NCBI GenBank assembly: GCA_910591455.2
Contig: OU342818.1
Span: 16,809,821 to 16,873,820 of the forward strand
Length of the DNA: 64,000 nt
DNA from: Pholis gunnellus
Taxonomy: Eukaryota > Chordata > Actinopteri > Perciformes > Pholidae
Direction: 5' to 3'
In this document: piece after piece, positions 9,732-19,975 of the stretch
Layout of the letters: the number at the start of each line of letters is the position of its first letter
How positions within the stretch are numbered: position 1 is the first letter of the stretch
Position numbers and translations under genes: made by a program
Notes under the pieces: generated by a model
The model's database searches: none
What the model was told of the DNA's origin: nothing
What the model saw: the letters and a program-made list of their open reading frames with translations, nothing else

Positions 9732-11443
9732 ATATGACAACACCAAAGTCATCAAGCTGCTGCCCTCTCTGCCTTCCTTTTCTTTCTGTCCGAGAACCAC
9801 ACCGAGACACACACCTGGCTGTTTATGGATAACACCAAAATGATTAGCAAGTAAGCCTTGTTTTCCCTTGCAAATGGAGCAGTTGTGACACAAGACTGAT
9901 GTGAACAGCGAATAAATGGCAGTGTTTCTTTCTGCAGCTACGCCGGCCACCTCATCGATGCAGGAAAGTTGGTGACGACCGCCAATTTTTATTTAAGAAA
10001 TATTTTACAATTCGTCAAATATTTTCAAGAGACCCCGCCCCCCTTCAGCAGGCTGTCAAAGCTACAAATTATTAGCGTGGTGAGGAGCGTCAGGGCATCT
10101 CTGAAAAACATCACCAGGCCGGTCGTGCTGCACCAGCTGAAGGTGAAGGCGAATAAGATGACGAGGCTTGTTTCGAAGGACAGCCTGAGGAAATGCCAGG
10201 AGTTGTCCAAGATAGCAATACCAAAGATACTGGGTAAGACAGTTGGCATACCTGAATGTGCAAAGATAGAGATGGAAATACACCTGTGTCTCTCTCCAAG
10301 GTGCTGAAGGTGTTTGTTTTTTCTTCTCTCTTTTGCCCTGTCCTCTTTTCAGAGCAAATGGAGACCGAGGATGATGCCTCTCTCCGGTATCATTTCTATG
10401 GGTACTATTCTACCTGGGCGGCCACCCTGTACGGCCACCGCCCAGGTGTACTCACAAACATGACGGTAGAAGAGGTGCAGGCGGCAAAGGAGGCCAATGA
10501 ATCCTCTGAAGATGACGGCTACTTAATTTGCGTATGTACCAGGTTCTACACTCAAGTGCCTCATCAACTGTGTGTTTTATTTGAAATGTTTGATGTTGTT
10601 TTCTGTGTATTGCAGGTCGATGACCACAAGACGAGCAAGGACTTTGATGGGCCTACCGGGGTTGCCCAACTTCACGGACATTCGGACGGCGGTGTCTGCA
10701 CATGTAAGTTCATTTTTTCAGTCACTCTCCCCTTGGTGCTTTATTCCAATTACACTTGGCTGACTTTACTAACAAGTACAAACATTTTGTGCTCCTCTTT
10801 TTTACCGAGTCCAGGCCAAAAACCACCACGACGATGACGTGAGAAGGACATTGGCAACGTTTATGTGTCACAGCACAGCCACTGCTGACAAGTTCTATGC
10901 GCTTTCGCTTAACCCTGAAAGGGCTACACAAGTTCGCCATCAGTTCGAAGCTGTCATTGCCTCCTCATCCACCACCACCTCACCCACCACCACCCACCCT
11001 GGCTCATCCTCTCCCTCCCAATCTAAATCCTTACAAGGAAAAAAAAGAAAGGCAAAAACCACCTTTCAAGAAAGAGAAGACGAGACAGAGGAAGAGGATG
11101 AAAGTGTGCCATACCAGGAATCTGGAAGCTCCTGCCTAGAGGAGGACATGGACGACCTCCACGAAGAGGAGGAATTCACCCAGCAGGTGGAAGGTGTAAG
11201 TAAAGATATGTTCTTTAAAGTACATGACAGTTGTGTGAAAACGAAGCCTCCAATGATAGACTCAATGTGTTTTTGTTTGTGCTTCCTCAACAGACTCCAG
11301 AGAAGGAAAAGACTCCGATTAGCAGACGTCTGAGGTTAAGGGTCAAGCTAAGCCCACTCGAGAAGAGGGCCAGGAAACAGCAGGCGAAGGCAGCAGTCGG
11401 TCAAAGCCAGGACGATGACATAGGAGCGACGCAGACAGACTAA
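9732..11443 (+). pseudogene. Tyrosine-recombinase-like gene (Crypton/YR type), multi-exon, frameshifted
   Basis: Exons by GT/AG and frame: 9732-9850, 9938-10233, 10353-10531, 10616-10703, 10815-11195, 11294-11443 (stop TAA), plus a non-coding exon ending at 9138. The first in-frame ATG is 9825 (MDNTKMISN, joining YAGHLIDAGKL). Exon 9938-10233 is helical and basic, like a SAM-like core-binding domain. Exon 10353-10531 has YGHRPGVLTNMTVEEV, matching tyrosine-recombinase box I around the first catalytic Arg, then YLICVDDHKT (candidate active-site Lys). Exon 10616-10703 holds FTDIRTAVSAH (box II: Arg, His). Exon 10815-11195 has FMCHSTATADKFYAL, where His to Tyr spacing is nine, as in integrase GH...Y motifs. 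An acidic and basic tail follows. Exon 10616-10703 is 88 nt: its 5' part fits the upstream frame and its 3' part the downstream frame, so one net shift truncates the product at about 203 residues. About 70 residues I recall in intact relatives between HKT and box II are missing. Polyadenylation signal at 11650. Confidence 0.6.
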
Positions 11444-11649
11444 CACACACAAGCAAACACACACACTGACACACTCTAGTTTACGTAGCATCTATTAAGC
11501 TCATTAGTTTTACATTCTTTTTGTTTTCTTCCATGTTTTTATAATGTTTTATGCTGTTTTTCTCATGCAGTTTGTGTGGTTCTGGTTCAAATAGTTTACA
11601 TATTTTAGCTCAATAGTGTTAGTGTTATATTTGTGTTTAAATTGTGTTA

Positions 11650-11655
11650 AATAAA
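11650..11655 (+). terminator. AATAAA polyadenylation signal of the recombinase-like gene
   Basis: AATAAA about 200 nt after the TAA at 11441-11443. With the minus-strand signal at 7577 it delimits a symmetrical divergent transcription unit of about 4.1 kb. Confidence 0.6.
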
Positions 11656-11694
11656 TGATCATTTTGACTTCAATCACTGTCTCCTCTTTATGAT

Positions 11695-11872
11695 GCAGTT
11701 GATGGGGCTCCCATTTGACCCAACAATCCCATCCTAAAGAGCAGAAATTAACCCTAAAGGCTTTGGGAAACCGGGACAATAACTGCCACTTGGGTTGGGA
11801 TTTTGGGGTGGAATAGGAGCCCTATCAAATGTAGTCGGAATGACACTTTTTGACTTATAAGGATCTTCACTT
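11695..11872. repeat. Palindromic MITE-like repeat (right copy)
   Basis: Same family and orientation as 7021-7185, sharing GGGTTGGGATTTTGGGGTGG, AATGTAGTCGGAATG and GACTTATAAGGATCTTCACT. A GGGGCTCCCATTT...ACCC phrase near 11703 is the inverted partner of ATAGGAGCCC. Confidence 0.7.
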
Positions 11873-11879
11873 ATAACTC

Positions 11880-12330
11880 AAAAAGTGTCATTTCGGACAT
11901 TTTTGTCCGAAATGGCCAAAGAATTTGGGGACCAAAAGGGACATTTCGGGGACAGCACCGGCGGGATTTACCAAATGTCCCTTTTTGTCCCTAATGGCAG
12001 TTTTTGTCCGGAACGTCCTTGGGATTTTGCCACCTGATGGACAAAAGCGGTACAGGGACAATCGGGACAAACCTTCCGAAACTTCGGAAAATCATAACTC
12101 GGAGACCGACGGTCCGAACGGAGCGCCTTTTTCCCGCGTGGGAGTCGGGCAAAAGTGATTTGCTCCTCAGCGGTCTCCTTATTTTTAGCGGGACTCCTTG
12201 GGCCAGGAAGGTTTTGTCAAAAATCGGTCGTTTTTTGCGGGTGGCCCAATGTTAGCGTAGGCCGAATGTCCCGGCGAGTATCAAGGCCGGGAGGGGGATC
12301 CCTCCTCTGTTTCTCTGAGATTTCCTTCTT
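11880..12330. repeat. Unknown repeat with short perfect hairpin
   Basis: It starts with AACTCAAAAAGTGTCATTTC, the terminal phrase of the adjacent MITE. It then contains the hairpin CATTTCGGACA/TGTCCGAAATG (about 11889-11914) and GGGACA-rich phrases. Probably another repeat abutting the MITE; family unknown. Confidence 0.4.
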
Positions 12331-13560
12331 TTTTTGGGGGGGGGAGTTTTTTCTCTCAGAATCAAAGGTCGGAGGACAGGGTGTCGTATGCTGTACGGAT
12401 TGTAAAGCCCTTGGAGAAAAATTAGCAATTTTTGATATTGGGTTTTACAAATATAATGGACTACTGAGCTTTTACCTAAACCTGCTCATCTCTGTGAGGG
12501 CTAAGTGGAAAACCAGGGTTCGAACCCACAGACACGACTCAATGTGTTTACTCTGGCACAGACGGTATGTTTTCACCATTGTGTTCATGCACACTGAATC
12601 ATTGGCCTCTCAGTAATTTGTAATGCAGCCACAGTAAACCCTCAGCCCTGACGGCAGTGTGGAGCTGTCCGTGACTGCAGAGCCGACGCTGTGATCATCT
12701 CTCATCACTCCCCTCATGTGAATAGACCGGGGGAGATGAAATTGATGGGGGAGGTTTAATGTAGTCCTGGAGAGTTCTCATCAGCGGGATCCCAGACTGG
12801 GGAATGAAATCCAATGAGTTGTTTATTAAATCTCAGGACTTTCTGACACACGCGGTCGACACACACTGACAGTACAGAGAGCTGCAAATCACGATGGACG
12901 TGGAGGGGGATTAAATCATCACAAAGCCGCTACCCATGGAAACACATTTAATACTGGCTTCATGATCAGTGTGTCAATCTCTTTTTGTCGACTCCCTCTG
13001 CTTTGTTCTTTGCTCCGAAGCTCGGGCCTGGATTGTATTTTTATAAAGACGTGTGTCAAAAACGTGAATTCTATCTTCTCCTGAGATTACATTTATTCCT
13101 GTTTATAATATACCAGTTATGATGCATCATGATTATTGTTTTCACCCTCTGAGTCGGTGTGCGTGTCATCGTGGAACCACCATTTTGCCGTTTATCACTC
13201 ATCCATCTCAGAATTCACTGAAATAATATTCCACACTGAATCCGAGAGACATCCTTGATGTAAAACTGTAATGCAAGGCTCCCAGTTTCAGTGTGAGCTG
13301 TCCAATCTCTATGTGACAAAACAAACAGTTATTCAATAGATGAAGAATGCAATTTTCTTCCTGTATACTGTATTCCTATAAAATGTTTGAAACTATTCAG
13401 CCTGGTAAAGTTTAGCTTTTGTTAAAATTATTTTCTCTAGTGTGTAATCTCCTGAAAATAAGAATGGTTGTGTTTTTGTTAGTTTAGAAAGAGCTATTTA
13501 TATCTACGTATGGAGGCAGTTCTCTTCACGCTTGGAACATGATAAGTTTCAGTTCGTTTC
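12331..13560. other. Unique sequence, no gene seen
   Basis: Mostly non-repetitive, with no sustained ORF. A tRNA T-arm-like phrase GGTTCGAACCC occurs near 12517 without supporting arms. Confidence 0.4.
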
Positions 13561-13914
13561 AATGTGCAACCTCACTGCTAGATGGTGCCAAATCCTACAC
13601 ACTGCACCTTTAAGGATTGGTTAGGCACAAAAACCTCTTGGTAAGAGTAGGTAAAAACCATAGACTGTATTTAAGAACTGGAAGCAGTGATGTCACCCAT
13701 TGGTTTGTGGACTGCTCTTTTTGAAGTCTCGAGTTCGGCGATTTGGCCGTCGCCATCTTGGATTTTTGCAACCAATGACTGAAAGTAACTATATTTTGAC
13801 TTCGGAGGAGTGACGTAGAGACACCATGTATGCTCTGGTAGCGGCAGCGACCTGTCAATCATAGTAGCCCCGCCCTAAAGCAGACCCTGCTTTATAGTCT
13901 ATTTGACTCTAAAT

Positions 13915-14380
13915 CACGGGTAGGCAATTATTTTTCCCAAGGGGCCACATGAGAAACAGGGACTGTTGTGGAGGGCCGGACCAATAGACTGAACTCAATC
14001 CTGCTCAATATTATTTATTACAAAACAGTAAATTGTATAGTTTTGATGAGCTGTGAGTGGTAACAGTAAATATTTATTATCAGTGGTGGAATATAACTAG
14101 TATATTTGCTTAAGTATTGTACTTATGTACAAATTCAAGGTACTTTACTTGAGTATTTCTACTTTATTCAACTTTGTACTTCCACTCCACTACATCTCGG
14201 AGGGATATATTGTACGTTTAACTCCACTACATCTGGCAGCTTAAGTCGCCTTCAAAATAAAAGCAATGCAGCTCTATTCTGTGCATGATGTACACTTATT
14301 TACGTTTTATTCCTAATTTCCCAATGACCTCCCGCAGGCCGGACGGCAACAGCCCGCGGGCCGTACAATGCCCAGGTCTG
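13915..14380. mobile_element. hAT MITE (466 bp) with TSD CTCTAAAT
   Basis: Exact 8-bp duplications at 13907-13914 and 14381-14388. The 3' end read inverted is CAGACCTGGGCATTGTACGG, matching the 5' end of the element at 5847; the 5' end is CACGGGTAGGCAATT. It has GGCCGG-rich subterminal regions and no ORF. Confidence 0.92.
14080..14262 (+). mobile_element. Third-level nested MITE fragment
   Basis: CAGTGGTGGAATATAACTAG at about 14082 starts a sequence rich in 'aagta/tactt' steps and CCACTCCACTACATCT, a repeat I recognise as widespread in fish. It lies wholly within the hAT MITE at 13915-14380. The far end is not resolved. Confidence 0.65.
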
Positions 14381-14599
14381 CTCTAAATGGACCATCATTT
14401 ACTACATGAACATCATGCTGTATTGATGAAGACTTGAAACTAGAGATTGAGACCATAACCTCATGTTTACAATGTTTACTGAGGTAATAAATCAAAGAGA
14501 GAAGTAGAGTTATTTTCTCAAGAGTTTTAAGACACTTACGCATTGGCTTCTCTTCTCAGAACCGGAGGTTGATGCCTGGTTAAATGACCACTTAGTTAA

Positions 14600-14650
14600 G
14601 CTGCAGGACAGCAGTGAAGGCCCAGGTACAAAATGCACGGCCCGCCACTG
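14600..14650 (+). mobile_element. hAT 3' terminus fragment (CAGTGGTGGGCCGT family)
   Basis: CTGCAGGACAGCAGTGAAGG to ACGGCCCGCCACTG matches the last 50 bp of the element ending at 63414 and the relic near 32509-32544. The 5' part is missing. Confidence 0.75.
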
Positions 14651-14699
14651 GAATACAATATACTGAGTAGAAATATATACTACGTAAAAAATGACCATT

Positions 14700-15870
14700 A
14701 CATTGTGGGGCAGGAAATACAACTTTGTACCTGCACTGGTGCTAGAAGAAAGTTCAACAGGTTATTAAAATGAATAGCACAATGGGGAGCATCAAAGTTA
14801 ACGACTATTTGACTATTTGACTGAGACATTTTGTCTGCAAAAGTTGACGTTTTGATCTCAGAGTGGGGCTAGAGGGAGGCCCATGTTTTTTGGACTTTGA
14901 TATTGCTTTTGTACCGATGAAAAAATGAGATAAAAGGGTCACTTATCAAGAAAACAGTAAACACACGCCATTTTAGTTTGAACACATGTTGGCATGGTTT
15001 CGGGTTGTAACATATGAAATGTTTTACTGTAGCTTTAGTAGTATGCCCTCTGCTTGCTTCACATATCATATCATAGTCTACCTATTGTTGCCAGAGCTCC
15101 CAGAACCGTATAATGTTGCAGAGTTACCAGGAAGACATGACTAACAAGGCGGCCAGACTGAATATCTACAGCAGTCTGGGAGTCGATGTGTGAAAAGTAT
15201 CTACACACTTTGGCACTCACGTATTGAGCACAACTGTGGATTAGAGGTTGTATTGAGGGGGGGGGTGTCTTCTGTGGCCATGACTGAACTAGATTTTTTA
15301 TTGTGGTTTAAATCTTTTCCCAGCTGTTGCCCGAGGGCAGGCTATGACTGTAATGATGTAAATTTGAAACGAAGCATGAAAGTGTAAAATATCGCCGGGC
15401 TGCTGGCAGTGAGCGCTCTTACATGCTGGAGGCACGGCGAGGCTGCTGGGCAGAGAATGAGGCTGATTCAGGGGGCAGAGCTGGCTGACTTACCTGCTGC
15501 AAGAAGATTTCTATTCTGATCTCACCATCCAAATGCATGCTGGGATCTGAGAAAAATCCCCATTTGAGTCTACCACTTCATTCCCCTTTAATCTGTATTC
15601 TACTCTATTATCGGCAACAAGGCATTCTCTATACTATTCTGCAGTTTTCACTGACATTCAACGGTGACAATCAAAAACAGGAGAGCAACAAGGAGGAAGC
15701 CTCACGTAAGACATTTAAAGGGAGCTCTAATATCCTCATTAGCTTCCACTGTTTTCTCTATAAATTATATCTTTCTGTGTATTTTTGGTTCCTGAAATAA
15801 TAATAGGCTTATATTCTTGATCACTTTGTGTTGTGTCTATTTGACTTTTCTGTTGAGAAGAAGGCACTGA
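14700..15870. other. Unique sequence, no gene seen
   Basis: No recognisable coding exon. A short G-run lies near 15257. Confidence 0.35.
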
Positions 15871-15879
15871 TGGCCTTTC

Positions 15880-16160
15880 AATGTCATTTATAAATGCTTT
15901 GTAAAGCATAGATAGTCCTCACTTTAGATCAGGTCATGCAAAAAACTTAACTAACGAGTAGTAACTACCTGAATCTATCATTTATAAAGTATGAAAACAC
16001 AATCACGAAACATAAGACGAGCTTATTAATCAAGAATAAAACATTTATAACTGTTATGAACTGCATACTAATGAGTGTTAATGTAGTAGTGTAATGCTTT
16101 ACAAATTATGAATTAAGTGTTTACTCATACTTAACTAATGCATCATAGTGTGTAGTTATT
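15880..16160. repeat. Interspersed fish repeat ending ATTATAAAGTGTTACC
   Basis: AT-rich block with 'tttataaatgctttgtaaagc' near its start and TTATAAAGTGTTACC at its end, a terminus I associate with a common teleost MITE. No TSD was found. Confidence 0.5.
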
Positions 16161-16164
16161 ATAA

Positions 16165-17589
16165 AGTGTTACCAAAACGTTTGCAATGGTGAATTATTTC
16201 TGTGACTTTGTCGTCCCACGCTAAATGTATTGATTTTGTATTGTTTGCACGTAGACAGGCAAATTCATGTGCTTGAAGAAAAAAAAAAAGATATACACAC
16301 ACACACATACATCTCAACAATGGCCTGAACTGTCTCCTGTTTTAGACTGACTCTGCTCATAAATGCTTTAAATGTCAGTACATATAGAGTTTCATTATTT
16401 AATACTGATTTTAAATCCTCTTTTTGTTTCTTGTATTTCTTTGGTAACCCTTGCTTCCCTGTGAAGTCTTTTAAAAAACACTCTTGAAGTTGTGTTTTTC
16501 TGTTCATATGTTCCAGATTTTCCTCATCAACAGCTTCCTCATTATGTCATCAAAGATTGAAAGTCTCACTAATACAAAAATATCAAAATCGTCCCAACTG
16601 TTAGCATTACTACTTCCTTTGGAAACATGTTGCGTACTGCTTCATCCACCTGTATTACTTTCCCGCTCTTACCTCACCTCACCCACAGCAGACCCAACAC
16701 AGTAAACAATTAGGAGATCAGCAGGGAGAATAGAACAAGTCAATGCGCGGCTGGAATCGACTGGGCAGGATGTTTACCTTGGCTTGAAACCATCGAGCAG
16801 TCTTTAGTGCCGTTTGTGTATTTGTCTAATGCCATTTACCCTCCCTGACTATCTCCCAGCATTGTGCTTAAGGCTGCCTGTGGGACATGTGCATTATCCC
16901 GGCAGAGCCCTGCAGCTGCTCTGGATAATTAAATCACATCTAGATGACCACGAGACAAGGATTCTTTTAAATTTAACAAATCAATCTCATTACACGACAG
17001 TAGCTGTTTTTGGGAAACCAAAACTGCTTAAAGCTGGTAAGAGGTCATTGACCTGGAGTCAGTGGACAGCAGCAGACAGATCAACGTCATTCACACCTGA
17101 TCTTTAAAAGAGCAATACAAATACTAAATTATAGGCACAGTCACATGACTAATACTATCAATTCATCCTGGTCAGAATCAATAGTGTTCATTGCAACAGT
17201 AGTTATTCACCATTTTACAGGAAAAAAGTAGTAATGCTGCTCTTACAACACATTCTCACTCCCAACTCTTCAAACACAGGTCAGTGGCTCTAGGTTCCCC
17301 TCTAGTGTCAGTCTTGGACGTGTCAGGGACGGCCTGTAACTTACTCTTGTTACATGCATGGTGTCTTTTCAAAATATACTTCCATGTTCACAGGAAATGT
17401 GCAGTTCTCACTCATTACATGAAAACGGTCTCAGTGAAGTTGACTTGGTTTCACACAGGACGTGAACAGCGGTCTCCCTTTGTGAGAGTCTGGTTTGTTT
17501 GACCTGTCCATCCTCCCCTCCCTCCCTCCCTTTCAAAGTTTTAAAGGAGACGTATCATGCTCATTTTCAGGTGTACTCTACTCTTTCAG
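16165..17589. other. Mostly unique sequence with an (AC)n tract
   Basis: (AC)7-like tract near 16301. At 17440-17520 a phrase (GGTTTCACACAGGACG, GTTTGTTTGACC) is shared with 35200-35250, a dispersed repeat. No gene seen before the exon at 17590. Confidence 0.4.
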
Positions 17590-17904
17590 GAGGAGGAGTT
17601 CGAAGCATTCCAGGAGGGTGCAGTGGCGCTGTTGGCCACGGTGGCTGAAGAGCACACGGCTGCAGGGATTCCCTTTCAACCTCTCCATGTCTCAGTCGTC
17701 CTGGAGGATCAGGTTGTAATGACTCTCAGATCTTGGACTGATGCACTGGTAGTGTTGTTTAGCTTGATCCATGCTGTCAATATGAGCTATCCGGCAAAGC
17801 TGGGTGGCTTCTTTGAGTTCATCCAGGTTGTCCTCTTAAATCTAGATGAAGGAAGAAAGCAGCTCAAACCTAAGTTGCAGGCCTTGAAAAACGAGCTAGA
17901 GTAA
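17590..17904 (+). pseudogene. Isolated terminal exon resembling SAMD3-like protein C-terminus
   Basis: An acceptor CTCTTTCAG is followed by 104 in-frame codons and TAA. The C-terminal wording (VVLFSLIHAVNMSYPAKL, FEFIQVVLLNLDEG, LKPKLQALKNELE) matches the ending I recall for teleost 'sterile alpha motif domain-containing protein 3-like' proteins, a duplicated family with unclear function. No upstream exons carrying a SAM domain were found nearby, so this is probably a detached or pseudogenised last exon, although an unseen gene extending left is possible. No disabling mutation is visible within the exon. Confidence 0.5.
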
Positions 17905-18169
17905 AGTGGTGACGTCCTGCGCCAAGACTTCCAGCAGTCATGGTTTGCAGCCCAACAAAGTCTTATATGCAGAAATCAGTTCATAGAAATGATCAGTTCA
18001 TATAAAGATCGGGACTTGTATTGACTAAATTCCCTTTATGCACAGCTCAACTACTTCCTGAATCTCAGACGCTCTTTAATTTCCTCTGGAACAGGATGGG
18101 ACACAACTAATTAAACCACTTGTGCTTGATCTCAGCAGCCAACAACAAGCAAAAAAAATGTTTAAATTC

Positions 18170-18826
18170 ACTTTCTATAATATGAATGAATGAATGAAAT
18201 GTATTTATACAGCGCTTTTCACAGACAAAAAAGTCACAAAGTGCTTAACAGAGCAGAAATTTAAAAGCATAAAAAACACAATGTGGCCATAGGGCCAATA
18301 ATTTGCATATACACTTAAAAACAAAACGAAATTATTATTGCATATTTTAAAAGCAGGTCTAGGACATGGGTATTACCCAAACGCCAGTCTAAAAAGGTGC
18401 GTTTTAAGCAGGTTTTTAAAAGTGTTTACAGAATCTGCGAGGCGTAGATTTGCAGGCAGAGTATTCCACAGCCTCGGTGCTACTGCTACAAAAGCTCGGT
18501 CACCACGGGTTTTGAAGTGTGTACGTGGAACAGACAGAAGACCTAGAGCGTTTGACCTGAGAGTGCGGGCCGGTGAATAGGGGTGAAGAAGATCAGCTAC
18601 GTATGTAGGAGTCTGACCGTGTTAAGTTGTAAGAATTTTTCTGCCGTCCAGTCTTTGATAGCATTGACACAGTCCAGGAGCCCAGTTACTGTGAAGGCCT
18701 CGCTGGGTTTGAATGACAGATGGAGTTGGATATCATCTGCATATAAATGATAGGACACATTATGACTTTTTATAATAGGTCTCAAAGGTAACAAATAAAG
18801 CGAAAATAACAGAGGCCCCAGAACCG
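18170..18826 (-). mobile_element. L2/CR1-like LINE, 3' part (RT end, C-terminus, tail)
   Basis: Read on the minus strand, LGPLLFSLYLLP and LYADDIQLHLSF give the reverse-transcriptase YADD active site (about 18720-18810), then DCVNAIKDWTAEKFLQLN. Further down comes a C-terminal block (RTHFKTRGDRAF, LWNTLPANLR, LKTHLF) at about 18400-18530. The 3' end has GAAAAGCGCTGTATAAATAC followed by a (CATT)n tail at about 18180-18195, typical of L2-type LINEs. There is a gap or frameshift near 18600. This is the downstream half of the copy that resumes at 22711. Confidence 0.85.
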
Positions 18827-19374
18827 GTGTAGGGCCGAGATCCTTTTTGTGGCACTGGCACCCAGTGGCAGGTGTCGGAACTGTGTCAGTCAGGTGCCAC
18901 AACTGTGGCAGTCGAGCGGCACCTGAGTGGCACTGTTCGGCAGCTGCCGAGCTGAGTGGGCGGAGTCACATTTCTAGAGAACACCCATTGTTGTTACGAC
19001 AGGTCAGCTGCCATAAATCAGTTTTATGATTTTAGTTGAGTCACCGGAGCCACCCGTTCTCTGTATACATCCTGTGAGTAACCATGTTGTACTTTTTTGT
19101 TTCTTATTCATTTTATTTAAGTATGATTTTGCTGGTTTTGCAACAAAAGGAAACATAATACACTCCTTCCAAATTATTACTTTTATAGTCATTTACAACA
19201 ATCGGCTAAAATAATGAAAATAAATCATCCATTTTATTATCATTTAAAAGTATATATGTATAAAAACGTAAAATCTCCAATCCAAAAATACATGTCTGAA
19301 AATATCTTCACTCTTCCTCTGCTTATGTGTAGGTGTCAGTAGTAGCCACAAGTTGCCAGTGACAATAGTTGTCA

Positions 19375-19975
19375 CAGGAGTGCCGCCAGCAGTCGGAGGG
19401 GTGTCGGAGGGTGCCAGAGAGTGCCAGAGAGTGCCGCCAGCAGTCGGAGGGGTGTCGGAGGGTGCCAGAGAGTGCCAGAGAGTGCCGGAGGGTGCCAGAG
19501 AGTGCCAGAGAGTGCCGCCAGCAGTCAGAGGGGTGTCGGAGGGTGCCAGAGAGTGCCGGAGGGTGCCAGAGAGTGCCAGAGAGTGCCGCCAGCAGTCAGA
19601 GGGGTGTCGGAGGGTGCCGGAGAGTGCCGGAGGGTGCCAGAGAGTGCCGCCAGCAGTCGGAGGGTGCCAGAGAGTCCCGGAGAGTGCCGGAGGGTGCCAG
19701 AGTGCCAGAGAGTGCCGCCAGCAGTCGGAGGGTGCCAGAGAGTGCCAGAGAGTGCCGGAGAGTGTCGGAGGGTGCTAGAGAGTGCCAGAGAGTGCCGCAA
19801 GCAGTCAGAGGGTGCCAGAGAGTGCCGGAGAGTGTCGGAGGGTGCCAGAGAGTGCCAGAGAGTGCCGGAGAGTGTCGGAAGGTGCCAGAGAGTGCCGGAG
19901 AGTGTCGGAGGGTGCTAGAGAGTGCCAGAGAGTGCCGCCAGCAGTCAGAGGGTGTCGGAGGGCAGAGGGGTGTGC
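19375..19975 (+). repeat. GTGCC-decamer minisatellite in the left TIR
   Basis: About 600 bp built from GTGCCAGAGA, GTGCCGGAGG and GTGCCGCCAGCAGTCAGAGG modules. The equivalent part of the right TIR (about 22060-22140) holds only a few of the same modules. Long open frames here are a by-product of a repeat without stop triplets. Confidence 0.95.

Larger units (their letters stand above)
13600..14520. mobile_element. Teleost MITE, interrupted by a hAT MITE
   Basis: Starting at 'atagactgtatttaagaa' (about 13661), the text through GCCGTCGCCATCTTGG and CCCCGCCCTAAAGCAGACC resembles a repeat common in percomorph genomes and matches a second copy at 42808-43275. It is split at 13906 and resumes at 14389 (GGACCATCATTTACTACATG). 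The 466-bp gap is the hAT MITE below. Confidence 0.75.

Noticed and set aside
9661..9843. Alternative first coding exon beginning YDNTKVIKLLPS
   Set aside because: That frame is out of phase with exon 9938-10233, and the in-phase frame has a TGA at 9735. The first usable in-frame ATG is 9825, so I did not extend upstream.
12500..12535. tRNA-like T-arm GGTTCGAACCC
   Set aside because: No matching acceptor stem, D-arm or anticodon arm; at most a decayed SINE head.
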